64,000 nt of DNA from Eucalyptus grandis (lineage: Eukaryota > Streptophyta > Magnoliopsida > Myrtales > Myrtaceae). The stretch is taken from positions 25,136,940-25,200,939 of the forward strand of contig NC_052621.1 of NCBI RefSeq assembly GCF_016545825.1, given 5' to 3'. Below are positions 22,861-35,312 of this stretch, in pieces. The notes under the pieces were generated by a model that had not been told where the DNA came from, made no database searches, and saw nothing but the letters and a program-made list of their open reading frames with translations. The position numbers and the translations under genes are program-made. Each line of letters starts with the position of its first letter. Within the stretch, counting starts at the first letter, position 1.

Positions 22861-23860
22861 TTTCTTTTTTTGGTCGGAAAAGAGGATATATTTCTATTCA
22901 AGTTGGGAAATAAGAAGAACCCATTAGTAGGGCTTCATTACAAAGCATGTCTAGCATAACTTGAGGTGGATTAGTAGCCTAATTTGGTGAGAGGGATCCA
23001 TGTCCGTGGGCCTTTGCGGCCCAGTCAGCTAGGGTATTCGCATCTCTTCAACAGTGCTGCAGCTTGAGGTTTTGGAAACAAGACACCATAGCTTCAGTTT
23101 TGGCGAAAAGGGCGTGGCATTCCCATGGCGGCACACGGTCCTGGTTAATGACTTCAATGAGAATGAGGGTATCGGTCTCCAACAACAGGTGGGAGAAAGT
23201 TTTTCGTTGTTTTGAGAGGTCCTTGAGGGTGCATAACAGTGCTTGAATCTCTGTCTCGAGTGCAGATGTTGCTGGAACACTTCGGGTGAAACCTCCGATC
23301 ATTCAGCCTGTATGATCTCGAGCAATACTAGTGATCGCGCCCATTTGATTGGCTATAGGAAAGGCTTCGTCAAGATTTACCTTGATGATACCTTGCTGCG
23401 GTGGGATCTAGGTGCGATTAGGGTTTGGCCAAGGACGTTTACTTGATTGTTGTTGCTGAGTTCTGAGATGGAGTTGAGCAGAAGCGAGAGCTGTTTCAAC
23501 AAGCTGGTTGGGGTGGGTTTGTTGATGGCGAAAGACAAAGTGATTTCGGGCTTTCCATATCTGCCATAATAGTACTACAATTGTCTCAAAATTAGGTATG
23601 TTGACCTTCTGTGCTATTAAATCAGCTAGCCAAGCGTCGATGCGGTGTGTGCTATAATCTGAGATGTTAATATGCACTTAGGGGTGGTTCTAGATATATT
23701 GGGTCTAGGGACAGAACAAAAATAGATGCTCTGTGGTTTCAGGTAAGTGAGAAGAACAAAGTGTACATAATGGGTCGGGGGTAATGCTTTGTCGGAATAG
23801 ATTAGCTTTGGTAGGTAAGGCGTTTTGACATGTGGACTAGAGAAAAGTGCGTATTTTTTT
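22861..23860 (-). mobile_element. 5'-truncated LINE fragment
   Basis: On the minus strand, the 3' tail is at the left (TTTTTTTGGTCGG, 22,867-22,877). Going upstream, an RNase H-like segment (LLLETDTLILIEVIN, about 23,150-23,200; KVNLDEAF, about 23,370), a linker (LLWQIWKARNHFVF, about 23,540-23,600) and a zf-RVT block (DPLCTLCSSH..TTEHLFLFC, about 23,705-23,790) can be read. It has stops and frame changes. It lies exactly between the end of B1 and the satellite that precedes A2, with no visible target duplication. Confidence 0.8.
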
Positions 23861-24300
23861 GAGTTTGATGACATGTAAGATTTGACTAGTGTAACAATTT
23901 GAGATTTTACTCTTCTTTTGTTGTAGTTGTGTTAGTTTTGTATTTTTTTTATATTAATCTAATTTAAAGGATGATATATTTGTCACCAATATACCAATTT
24001 TAGTTTTGGTAGTCAAAAAATTAGTTTGGAGTAAATTTGTTATAATTGTACTAGTTTATAGTTTTTTCTTTATAGTCATTTAGGTTAAATTTATCAATGA
24101 CGTATTAGTTTAGGGTTTTTGTTGTTAAAAAATTAATTTTGGGTAAATTTGTCAAAAATGTATTAGTTTTGGGTTTTTTGTGATATTAATATTTTTCTTT
24201 GGGTTTTTGGACTTTTGCTTGGCCATATATAGAGAGGGGCGTGACTCACCTAGGGTTGGCAAAGTTCAGCTGGCCCTCACTTGTGGCTGGCAAATTGAAA
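23861..24300. repeat. Satellite-like repeat before unit A2
   Basis: Matches 55,063-55,490 almost base for base, starting with GAGTTTGATGACATGTAAG and ending in the GACTCACCTAGGGTTGGCAA core. Confidence 0.85.
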
Positions 24301-24339
24301 GGTTTTGAACTAAATTAACAAAATAGTAATAGGTTTATG

Positions 24340-25010
24340 ACTTTTTGAACAATTTTTCCTACATGTGTGTCAATAAAGATTTCGGTACATAAAAATAATC
24401 AGCAATACCTCGATTTATCCTCGTAATGCCTAAAGTAGGTGTAATGCCAACATGTAAAATCTTGGTCTTAGCAACACAATTTTTGAATGAAGAAAAAAAG
24501 TTGGCACACCAAAAAAAATAATCACAAAGACAACCTGTATGACAACTGCAATCCTTTTCATATGTCGCATTCATTATACCATGTCGGGTTAATACCAATA
24601 TTGGTACCGTGTAAGTCACCGCAGCGAAAATTATAGCTACCCAGATGATTAATATGCAAGTTTTGTACATATCGCGTTAACGACATGCCACTAATGAGAA
24701 GCAAAATTGTTGTAAATGATGATAGGATACAAATGGTACTGTATGACACAAAAAATGTATGCTCATCATAATACTAGTAAACCATTATGGCGATGTCTGT
24801 GTTGTAATGTTTTTCGGCTACGGAATCCTCCTACCATACGCCTCCAAGAGGACTCATCGCCGCTTGAAATGCCATGGTGGCAAGTAAGATTGCAACGACC
24901 ATCATAGACTACATACCTTTCTACTAATTTATGTTTTCTTTGCCTCTTATTTGGTTGTGCTACACGCGGACGATATTCCCCCTCGGAGGTGGCCATATCC
25001 TCCATAAATA
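24340..25010 (-). pseudogene. PGG-domain fragment, copy A2-a
   Basis: Minus-strand counterpart of A1-a. An open stretch from 25,003 begins MEDMATSEGEYRPR, then shifts frame into the PGG helix at about 24,900-24,840 (ILLATMAFQ, PLGGV). Further hydrophobic blocks follow at 24,749-24,558 and 24,670-24,359. Several frame breaks make it non-functional. Confidence 0.7.
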
Positions 25011-25049
25011 AAAATTAGCTTTTGTGAACTTCTAAAGAGGAATAACCTT

Positions 25050-26290
25050 TCTTTATCATTTCACAAAAAAAGTAACTTTTATTTGTGGAGAACATGGCCA
25101 CCTCTAGAGGGAATACCGTTTTTGTGTCGGACAACTAAATGAGAGGCAATAAAACAATTGTCCATAGAAAGGTATGTAGTTTTTTATGGTCGTCGCAATT
25201 TTACTTGCCACCATAGCCTTTCAAGGAGCAGTGTGTCATCCGGGAAGAATTTGGTAAGCGAACCTCATGGCCAAAAAGCATTACAAAACGCATATTGCCA
25301 TAATGGCTAACAAGCATCATGATTAGCATACATTTTTTTTGTCATGCAATACTATTTGTTTCCTATCGTCATTTACAACAATTCTGCTTCTCATTAGCGG
25401 TGTGTCGTGATGTGCACAAAACTTGCCTATTAATAATCTAAGTTGCCATAATTTTCGGCGGTGACTTACACAGTACCAATATTGGTATTAACCCCGCATG
25501 GTTGAATGTGACATATGAAAAAACTAGAACTGTACTTATGACATGAGTTGTCTTTATGATTATTCTTTTGATTTGCCAACTTTTCCGCATCACACCTATT
25601 TCTAACATGCCCCCCTTTGCAATTCGCAGTCACAATGTAGAATGTCCAATGGATAGATACTACACACATCCGATGCATGACTTCTTTATATTGCGTTGAC
25701 TATTGTGTTGATCTGTTTCATGATATTACTAGTTTTCACCATCTTCCTTTGCCTACTTATTAGGTCTGAATACCCCATATCGAAAGTCGTTGGACTGACT
25801 GTGTCCAATCTCACAGTCAATACCACCAAGGCCGATTGGAAAGCTGCCCTCTTGGTAGAAAAACTAGAGACCTACGAGAGCAACACTTGGCATTGGCATC
25901 AACGGAGCCATCCGTGCTATGGGCTGCTGGTAGGATTATTATAAAGGCGAATATGATGGAGAGGCCTGAGGAGGCAGTGTTTTAGGACATGGATTAAGAG
26001 TGGAGGTTTGTGAGGATAGTGGCTATCAAATTGGGTATGGTCGTGGTGGAAGAAGTACTACGGCCTCATTAAAGCACACCATGACAACTTGAGGGTAGTT
26101 TTTGCGAAATTTAAAGGGGAGGAAAGCTTAGTCATTGGCGATAATCTTTCATCCAATAATTTTTCGCCGTGCTTCTATATCGATTTTGATTCGATCCATC
26201 CATGACCCCTACTCTTAGTTGTTGCTATTGATGTCAAGGTTTATGAGATCGCCATGTACTATTTTTGCCCATAGAGATCTTTTTCTTTTC
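25050..26290 (+). pseudogene. PGG-domain fragment, copy A2-b
   Basis: Plus-strand partner of A2-a. The PGG domain at about 25,185-25,400 has stops (GTAAG within the VW region at 25,254). The last helix and tail are at 25,696-25,944 (FTIFLCLLIRSEYPISKVVG, KADWKAALLVEKLETYES). The more distal tail (about 25,955-26,260) is interrupted by stops. A roughly 30-bp deletion near 25,590 and another near 26,040 are specific to A2. Confidence 0.7.
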
Positions 26291-26739
26291 CATCTATAAT
26301 TTAGTGTTTATGATTTTTTTTTTCACTTCTACTTTATTATTAAACGATTGTGTGGCATTTATAAAATGCAGTGCATATTCTAAGACAAAGTCCAATGTTA
26401 TATGAAATTGTTATTTTTGGAAGATGAGTATACGTTGCGTGAAGTGCATCACGCTTACTAAATAGAACATTTGTCTGATGTATATCAATGAATTAAGATT
26501 TGAAATATTATTTAAATCATTAGTATTTTGCCCGATATATAACTTAATTAATTTTTTAAAATAAAATTTAGTACTTGTGAATCTCAACAGATGAGATAGC
26601 TTGCAAGTTACAACCCGTCCCGGCCCCATTTTGATATATATTTAGTACTTGCGAATTTCTTATATCATTCAAAAATCACGGATCACTAAATTATATGAAA
26701 AATAAAAAGAACATTATGGTCAATAAGAGTTCAAAGGCA

Positions 26740-27420
26740 GGCTTGTAAATGTTACTATCAATAGCAGCTCCTAAGTTGGGTCTGTGGATGGATTCAGTCA
26801 AAATTGTTACAAAAACATTGCAAAAACAAAAGATTCACTCCCCTGTAACTTTGCAAAAACAACCTTCATGTAGTCACAATGAGCTTCAATGCCATCATAG
26901 CCCTTCTTTCACAGCCCAAACACGTATGTGCCTCGCCTCCTCGAGACCCACCCGACAACTACTATCCCCACTCATAATCCACCTCCGACACCACCTTTGC
27001 CTCCTTAGGCCTCTCTATTGTCATCTTCGCCTTTATCAAGGCCTGTTGGCCAACCGTAGCACGATTGGCTCTAATGCCAAGGATTGCACTGGATCCCGAT
27101 GATATAAGATGAAACACTCTACTTCACGGAAGTACAGGTTTTCGTAAATCTCTGATTTCGCCACCAAGAGGGCGGCATTTCAATTAGTCCTGATGGATGG
27201 ATGCAATGATTGATATTAAACATAGTCAGCCCCACGACTTTCAATATGGGGTAATTAGGTCCATTAGGGAGGTAGAGAAAGATGGAGAAAACGAGTAACA
27301 CTATGAACTAGATTAATATGACAATCAATGTGCAACAAAGAATCCATGCGTCGGATGCATCTGGCATCATTTGTTGGACATTTTGCATCACGGCCGCAAG
27401 TTGGAAGGGAGGCATGCGAC
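26740..27420 (-). pseudogene. PGG-protein C-terminal fragment, copy A2-c
   Basis: On the minus strand, 27,301-27,119 reads LLVFSIFLYLPNGPNYPIL, homologous to the last helix in copy b, followed by the tail block further left. It is degenerate. Its distal flank was disrupted by an A2-specific insertion. Confidence 0.6.
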
Positions 27421-27462
27421 TAAGACAGGTGGGCACAGTGAGGAAAGTAGGCCCTCCCCAAA

Positions 27463-28522
27463 CCCTTATCAGTGGTCGGTTCATCTAACCGCGGGCGGAG
27501 GCAGGGAAGGTCGCCCCTCGTAGGGATTCTACTGTCACCTGGACTATGACTAGCTAAGCTGGATCGATATCGTCTCCGTCGAGCGTCATCGAGAGGAAGG
27601 AATTACAGCTAACATATGCAAAAATTTCGAGTCGCGTTTGGCAGTGGATGTTCTTCTAACATCCTTGAAATTAGGCTAACGAAGGAGAGATGAATTTTTT
27701 CAAGAGAAATGAGAGGGTATACGAAAATGAGATTTTAATCAGGAGAGAGAAAACAGATTGAGGATGAGCATGGTGTCAAGGAGGGCGCCGAGCATGGGGA
27801 GGAAGAGGCCGCCGATGATGCCAGGCCCCGGGATTTCCAGCAGTAGCTCGCTCCCAATGGACATATTTGATGGGTGAGCCCTCGCCCAAGGCCGGTGAGG
27901 GGCAACCTTGTTGATGGTTGCAAAGGGCGACCTCCCCCGCCTCCGCTTGCGGTTAGATGAACCAGACCGATAAGGGCAAGCCCTCGCTCACGGCCAACGA
28001 GGGCTCGATGGCCCTCGTCGGCCGTTGCCGAGGCCACCCTCACCAAATCTGGTGAGGGTTGGCCTACAAGCCCTCGCTTGTGGTCAGTGAGGGTTTGGCG
28101 GCCCTCGCCCACTGCCGGTGATGGGCATCCAGCCCTCACCGGCCCTCACTAACGGCTGGTGCTCGCCGGCCCTTCCCAAGTTTAATGGTCTGGGCAAGAA
28201 GTTGAACAAGGGACGAAGAAGATGATGTACAGTACAACCATTGACCCAAAGAAAAAGAAAAAAAAAAGACAAAAGAAAATTAAAAAAAAAAAAAAGGACA
28301 AAAATACTCATGATCGGGCCACCGAGAATATGAATCGGAAATGCATCCGCTCACCGGCCGGCAAGTGAGGTCCTTTTTTGAGACTAAATGACCACTTTAA
28401 GTCCTTATTTGAGACAGACTTCACTCAATATACTATTTTGAGAAAATGAAGGCACTTTGGGTCTTATTTGAGATTTTCCCTTGAAACAATAAATGATATT
28501 AACAAATGATGGATTAATAAAT
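27463..28522. mobile_element. A2-specific insertion with inverted repeats and captured gene fragment
   Basis: In A3 the site reads straight through (58,530-58,590), but A2 has about 1 kb of extra sequence. Within it, 27,463-27,520 and 27,922-27,976 are inverted copies sharing GGTTCATCTAACCGC and GCGGAGGC. An exchanger-like gene fragment lies between them. Right of this are a GC-rich ccctcg/gaggg island (27,976-28,170), an A-rich tract (28,250-28,300), and sequence about 'TTTGAGAC' repeats. I cannot define the outer termini or a target duplication. Confidence 0.5.
27745..27860 (-). pseudogene. Fragment resembling NCL-type Na+/Ca2+ exchanger
   Basis: The minus strand encodes a roughly 32-residue stretch: GSELLLEIPGPGIIGG followed by LFLPMLGALLDTMLIL, then a stop about seven codons later. 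From memory this matches a transmembrane segment of the plant EF-hand sodium/calcium exchanger-like NCL proteins, which have a GPGIIGGLFLP-type motif followed by LGALPD. Only this piece is present, without initiation codon, EF hands or other helices. It lies between inverted repeats, as expected for a transduplicated host-gene fragment. The assignment rests on motif recall. Confidence 0.5.
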
Positions 28523-31500
28523 GCAGAGTGAGGTAACTCATGACTACTGTTTTTAGGTCAAAATGCGGAGGAAGAGATGCCATGGAAAAGAGGAATAAGG
28601 CTTTCTAGGAGTTTGGATGAAAGTGAGAAATGACTTAAACCATATAAGAAACCATTGCTAGAATATGCAAATCAAATATATAGAAAATGGACTTTACTTG
28701 TGTAATAGTACTGTTACTTTCGCCGAGTAACAATAGAACTTGAACTGTTCTTTTATTTTTATTTTTTTATTTTATGATTAGCACCTGGATACTTACTTCT
28801 TGTAGAAAATAATTGCTTTTGCATGAGTGCAACATTTAAAGAAATAAACCCAACGACATTATTCAGAAAAATAAAGTTGTAGGATAATTAACTGCAAATT
28901 TCTAATGGTGAAATATTGGTTCTAAATAAATAAATAAAATTCAAGAGACCATACTAGAGAAAATTAAATATCCAATATGTAAATTATATACATATTTATA
29001 TTAGACTTTTTTTCAAAGTGTTTTTTTTTTTTTTTTTTTGGTTAGCTAAGGTACATAGGAAACCCAAGTGTAATTGCCGCGACACTTATTCTGTCAGTGA
29101 AAAGGATAGGTTCAGAGGTGATGTTGAGTTAGGACCAACAATCCCTATTCAACGAGAGTTCTCCCAAACTCTTATCTCGCGCAATCTTGAGATATTCAAT
29201 TTCAATTAACCCAAAGAGAATTTTGTATTAGGAGTTGAGATCAACTAGAAACCAAGATAGGTATTGGAGTATACATCACTTTCTATATAACCAGAAATCT
29301 AGAGTTTGAGACTTTATTACACTAGTTATCTAACTAGTGCCATTTCAGTATCATAACTTGATTATTCGTTAACTAAGTATCAAGTGCGGTTTTGTTTTTT
29401 TATATTCAATCATGACTCTTATAATTTATGTCCAATAGGTGTCCTATGCAATGTTTTTAAATTTATTATGGTCCTAAATTGTAATCTAACCATTCGTTTA
29501 AAACAGAAAAATCACAATAAAAAAATAATATAAAAGAATCACAATCGATTCACTCAAAGATAGTATAGTAGTGAAAGGATAACTAATGAATGAAGTGCAG
29601 TAAAAAGACTTGATAAGAATCGAGCAAAGAATTTAACATAGCCCTATTATTATCATTATTATCAGGATGGTAACCCTCATGAGCTTAGTTCAAATTGAGT
29701 TCAATTTCTTTTCTAAAAAATTGACCTTCTAAAACTAAACTAGATCGAATGTGTCCACTAAAACCCTAAACCGTGTGTACACTAACTAAATGAAATTAAG
29801 CTAATTTTAATACTAAAATCTAACTACATCATAATGCCTATTTTTTTTCTAACTGTTTTCTAATTTTCTTTATTTTATAATTTATTTATTAGTTATTTCT
29901 ATATATGGGCCACGGATACAAATTTGGGCTCTTATATCAAGCCCCCTCAATCTATTTAACCCATTTCCCCAAAATTCAAAATCAGCCCAAATATATTTTA
30001 ATGAAGTTAAGCCCAAACTTTCCGACACTGTTCAAGCCCAAAATTCATTATTGAACCTTAATTGAGCCTATCTTGAAGGACGACTGCTCAAAGAACGCAC
30101 TCTAATTCAGTTTTCCAATATAAAACCCATCCTCTTCTTCTCCCTTTTATTTATTTATGGTTTTATCATGCAGTTGTTATTATTATTATTCATCATTTTC
30201 GTATCATTACCGAGAAACCTTGATGACTCATTTTTCAATCTCAGACAATTAAAATTTCAACAACAATTCATATTGGACTGTAAATCACACAATTTATCAT
30301 TAACCACCGCCAATCTCTGGAACATGATTATCAACCACCTCCATGTGTTGCCAGATAATCGCCGCACTCATTGGTCACCATCATCCACCCATCTCGATTT
30401 TCTATTAACTCAGTGATATCTCATTCATAGAACTCGAAATGTACAGCTAATGTATATAGAGACATACCCGCGCAAACGAGATCGGAGCGCAGAAATCGGA
30501 CCGTAATGATCAAATCGTTTCCTCGGGACGCCCACCGCAGAACCACGACAGCAGGCAAACCATCCGGAAATAAAAGAAAAGAATATGTCAGTTGCAGTTA
30601 ACAGATAAAATCTCAGAAAATCGTATTTGATGACTCATGAAGCAACCGATGACATACAAAACAACATCGGGCTGTCTTCGGATCGAACGAAAAATAGGCG
30701 TCATCTCGCTTGAGGGCTCTGGATGGAACGTTATGGTAATGTCTGGATCTGACACCATCGCATCAACGCGGATTTCAGGTCAAACCATGAACAAAAGATT
30801 CAATATCAGTCAGATTTCCTGCGAACATTACCATGACGTTATTTTTTTATATTGTTTCAGATCAAAGATTGAACCGAGATGAGGAGTACTTGGATCTCAC
30901 CTGCTCTTTTGCTCGCATCTTCATCTTCTTCGGACGCCAGCGAAAGGGAGAGAAAGCGAGAGTTAGCCACAGAGAGAGAGAGAGAGAGATGAGCTCTTCC
31001 GTTTTTGAGGGGCTTCAAGGACTCTGGTCATTTGAACTTTGATAAGATGGGATTTCTCTGTTGAGATTTCGTGGGTTTGAATGGGCCAAAGAAGAGAGAA
31101 TCTCGGATATGGCAGCGCTAACCGTCGCCGGCTGAAGACTAATCGGATTGACTTAACAACTCTATTTCTTCTTCTTCTTATTATTATTATTTTTTATATG
31201 AATGTTTCACTGATCGACACAAATTTAGGTGCCAATGATAATTTATTGTGTAATAGTGTTGAGGCTAAACATTGTGCAATTCGGGTATAAGTTACAGGAC
31301 TAGGAAACACTTGAGATGAGGGAGGAGTCTTTAATCTTTGAACTCGAAACTTTTAGGCTGATTCAGGATTTTTTTTATCCATGACCTTGTACTTAAGTAA
31401 GTATCAAATACATTTCATAGTTGATTACATTTCATGGTTGACTTAATAAGTGTTGGTTCAATTTGTGTTATTGACAAATCGTCAAAAAATAAACTAATGA

Positions 31501-33430
31501 ACCAAAACTCATCAACTTAGCATTTTTTACCTTAAAAATATCCCCAATTAAAAAATACGTGGTTTTAGAAACCTTAGTTTCACTTTGGTTGTTTGCTAAA
31601 TAAATTTTCTTTAAAGTACAAAAGCTAATTCAAAATTAGGAAATAAAACTAAGCGAAGGATAAGCATGTGTGCTTAGATTAAAGTTTTCGTTCTTTTACT
31701 GTAGTGTCTAAAATTTAGTGAATATTAAGTGAAGCTTATTCAATGAATAAATTAAGTTATCCTTGAAATTATCTTGATCTAATTTTGAATTGAATTGAAA
31801 AATAATGCATTAATCACATTATTAACTAGAAGTTATATTTCAAAGTCTGAGTATCATTCATGTATTAATATATATTTCTTGTTTTGACTTCATCACAAAC
31901 TACATGGATAAACCAATATATTTAAAGTTACTTTATTTTTAGAGAATAAAACCCCAAATTATACTCATTATAACATATTTACCGTAATTTTTTTTTTGTG
32001 ATACAATAAATCCTAAACTTATATCTATGGGATACATTTACCCCTCGTCAAGATTTCGCCAATGAACACCACTAAAATCCGCGTTGACATTACACTCATG
32101 TGGCTTCTCGACGTCTTTTTGGCTGAAAAATCAAATATGTCCTAAGGGCACAAGTTTGGAGTTTTTGATGTTACAAAATAAATTTGGGGTAGATGTGCTA
32201 CATTGGGCATAGTCCGAGGTGTTTTCTGTTTTTTTCTTCCTTATTTTTATATGGTTTTTACAAATTTAAAATCAATGAGATGAATTCAAAGATATAAGTG
32301 TTTTGGAATGATTATAGAAATTTATTTCAAAATATTTTATCCTGATCTTTATCAATATTATTGATCAAATACATTTAAAGATGATTTTCTTTATTTATTT
32401 TCAGATTTAAATTTAAATCTAAAAAGTGATAGATGTGTAAGCATGACAAGTCACTAAACTAATCATACTTGGTTGAATTTAGGCTACGTGCACATGACGA
32501 GCAAAGGAGCAGTTATGGCTTTGTTGACTCTTAAATTTTACTCGACAAATTAAGCAATAAGTTATTGTAAAAATTTTAAAAAGAAGAAGAAGTAAATAGT
32601 GCTAAAAAGAACTCAAAAAAGAATCATGAATAATAAATAAATAAAGATATATAATGAATAACAAACGACAAAAGGCCAATTCAATCTTGGTCCAACTCGC
32701 GCAGTCGACATCCGCGTGCTTGAAGATATGATTTTCTATGCACAAAAAACATAACAATTGAGCAAAAATCCTCTTTCCGGTTCCCCCCTCCTTTGCCGAT
32801 CACCCACGGCCACCACCTCCGACAGCCACAACCTTATCATCGGTCATCGCTCACACAACGGAGAGAGACCCATTGAGACATTCAGAGAGTATTTTTGAGT
32901 GACATCACCAATTTTTTTTTTTTTTTCAAAGATTGACATCCAAAAGAGTTCTTTCTTGTTTCTAATTCATCTTCATGCCCAAGATGACTCAGCCATCATC
33001 GGACTGTTGCTCGGCGAAGCATCTGTTCTTCTCTGTCTTTTTGTCATGAATATCCAAAGAGCTTGAATTCGTGTCCAAAGCCTTTGTTTGGGCACCAATA
33101 ACTGTTGACGAAGTCTCACAGGTTACGGTTGCTAATTCGTTCACCATTCGCGACCTGTGATCGCATCTTAGCCATTGCGGATCAAATGGCTGATAATCGT
33201 GAAATGCTCAACTTGATTTATAAAGTGTTTCACCGCCGATTGTTGCCACCGACGTGTTTGGGACCTCCTTTTGTCAGTACAACAGTCAATCGAGCTTGGC
33301 CAGGCGAGGTCCGAATCCTAAGCATAAGGTTTGAAGTCGAGTCTTACCCCAAAGTGCTAAGCTAGGTTCTCGGGCCCTATATTCGTGCTCCAGATAATGA
33401 TGATAATCACGTTGGTGGGGAGGTCAAGTC
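28523..33430. other. Non-coding core and spacer of unit A2
   Basis: Collinear with 3,396-8,170 of A1. No gene seen. It contains a poly-T tract (29,021-29,039), a (GA)n tract (30,970-30,988) and the third-frame peptide region at 33,105-33,365 matching the unknown ORF-like stretch of A1. A deletion of about 100 bp relative to A1 and A3 lies near 33,345. Confidence 0.6.
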
Positions 33431-33949
33431 CGGATTTTAAATATTGAAAATTTCAATTCTTAAGAGACATAAATCCTTTATGGTAATTTACGCCTTGTTA
33501 TATTTTTTGGTAGATTCAGAAAGGAAAAAAAATTTCCGGTCCATCTTTTTACTTTCAAAAGATATAAAATAAAAATAAAAATGGAGAAACATTTTTCGAT
33601 GAACAAAGGAAAATGACATTTCTTACAATATCATGTCACCATTACAATGCTCAAAGCACTCGAGTCATCTCCTATACTTCATCTGTAATTTTTCCATGAT
33701 CAGCGCTTCTCGTTTTCTTCTTTCGTTTTTCCGCCACATCCTGTACGTTTCCGTGCCACCAAAGTTTTCTTTCTTCTCAAGCGTCAGTCATTGGATCCAT
33801 GAAGCAACCCTTCAGATCTAAAGAGCCACTATCCTTGCCCCCTAAAAAAAGGAGGAACGTGCCCCTTGCTTTGGCTTTTCAATTCAGAAAAGGATAAGAA
33901 TAAAGTATATCAGTTTCTGTCTCTCCTGAATAAAGAAGTCTAAGTGAGC

Positions 33950-34166
33950 ATTTGAAACACGTGTTGAGAATCTCATCAGTCATCAGTCATATGTCATCGA
34001 TGACTACATGGCACTTTCCCAGAAGCTCCATCCAAAATGTAGCTCAACCTATATAAAGCTTTCTCTCTCATGGTCTTTTCAATTTCACTCCTTCAGAAAC
34101 CAAATCATCCCTTCAATCTTCCACATTCAGTGATCTCAAAGCTGCAAATTCTAGCCCAAAGCGAAA
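33950..34166 (+). promoter_or_regulatory. ERF promoter and 5' leader, unit A2
   Basis: TATATAAA is at 34,050-34,057, again 110 bp before the ATG at 34,167. The palindrome GTCATCGATGAC is at 33,993-34,004. A G-box core CACGTG is present at 33,958-33,963, where A1 and A3 have CATGTG. Confidence 0.6.
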
Positions 34167-34786
34167 ATGCTTCAGGAAATCTTCGGTCCCTTTGAGACCG
34201 ATCCATGCGATGCTTTGAAATCCATCTGTCAGCATCTTCTTGAAGAAGATGATGATGATGATGCTGTCAACGCAGCATTTTCTACACAAACTCCAGCAAA
34301 CATGTGCAGGAGGTGTTCAAGCTTCAGCAATCTTTTACTGATGGAGAGTTGGAGCGAGCTGCCCTAAAAGTCGATGACTCGGAGGACATGGTGGTGTACA
34401 GCGCTTTACAAGATGCGCTCAATTCAGGGTGGACAGTGCCTCTGGCTTCAAGCCTAGAACTGGATTTCGAAGTGACGACCATTGATTATAACAGCGTTGG
34501 TCTGGCGACAAAGGAGAAACAAGAGACAGTGGAGCGTGAGGTACAAGTGCCGGTCAAGAAGACGCATTATAGAGGAGTGAGGAGGCGGCCGTGGGGAAAA
34601 TACGCAGCAGAAATGAGGGACCCCAAGAAAAACGGAGCAAGGGTTTGGCTTGGCACTTATGAGACGCCCGAGGACGCGGCATTGGCCTATGACCAGGCAG
34701 CTTTTAAGATGAGGGGTGCAAGGCCAAGCTCAACTTCCCACACCTCATCGGCTCCACTGACTACGAGCCCATCAGGGTCAGCCTGA
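34167..34786 (+). pseudogene. AP2/ERF transcription factor copy, unit A2, two frameshifts
   Basis: Paralogue of the ERF at 8,923. From ATG 34,167 the frame is open for 66 codons and ends at TAA 34,365, because a CCCC run in ELPLK has lost one C. The remainder, including a complete AP2 core ([19 protein letters not shown] at about 34,564 onward), is open in the next frame to TGA at 34,784-34,786. The first in-frame ATG there is 34,388, which would give a 132-residue protein with AP2 but without the acidic N-terminus. The one-base deletion after KMRGA (about 34,712) is shared with A1, and here the shifted tail ends sooner. Confidence 0.75.
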
Positions 34787-35312
34787 AACGTCGGTCTGCC
34801 GAGCCTAGCTCGCCGTCCACGTCTAGTGGTGAAAGCTTTCTGACAGGGACGAAGAGGAGAAAGAGAGAGGTTAATGTAGATGCTAAGGTGGATTTTCAAA
34901 GTCCAATCCCCTTTCACATTCTTGATGTGGGCTTGTTGAGTGTGGATGAACAATTTTTGTTTTGACTGTGGAAACTACAGTTTAGTGTTTTTATCCCATT
35001 CCATCAGGGTTTGTACACAGGAAAAGAGTACAAAAAAGTTCTTTGCTATAGATTAATCGACAATTACCCTTTTTATTATTGGAGAAGTTCCAAACCCAGC
35101 CAAAATGATGTCATTTTAGACATTAATCCTCATTCAAGTTAAAATTAACAAACATTCGAGAGAAAAAGTAATAAAAATCCCTATTAATATTTTCCCTTGA
35201 TTAAATTGGATGGAGTTAAGAGAGAGATTTTTTTTTACAAAAAAAATAGAGATTTACTCGTATCAACTATAAGTTTTTAAAACTGAAAAAGAAAAAAAAA
35301 AACTATAAGTTT

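Noticed and set aside
27735..28139. 134-codon minus-strand frame
   Set aside because: It runs through the GC-rich ccctcg repeat in a frame different from the exchanger-like fragment and has no domain.
30168..30416. 82-codon frame beginning MQLLLLLF, signal-peptide-like
   Set aside because: The frame is not kept in A1, A3, B1 or B2, and the leucines come from a TTATTATTA microsatellite.
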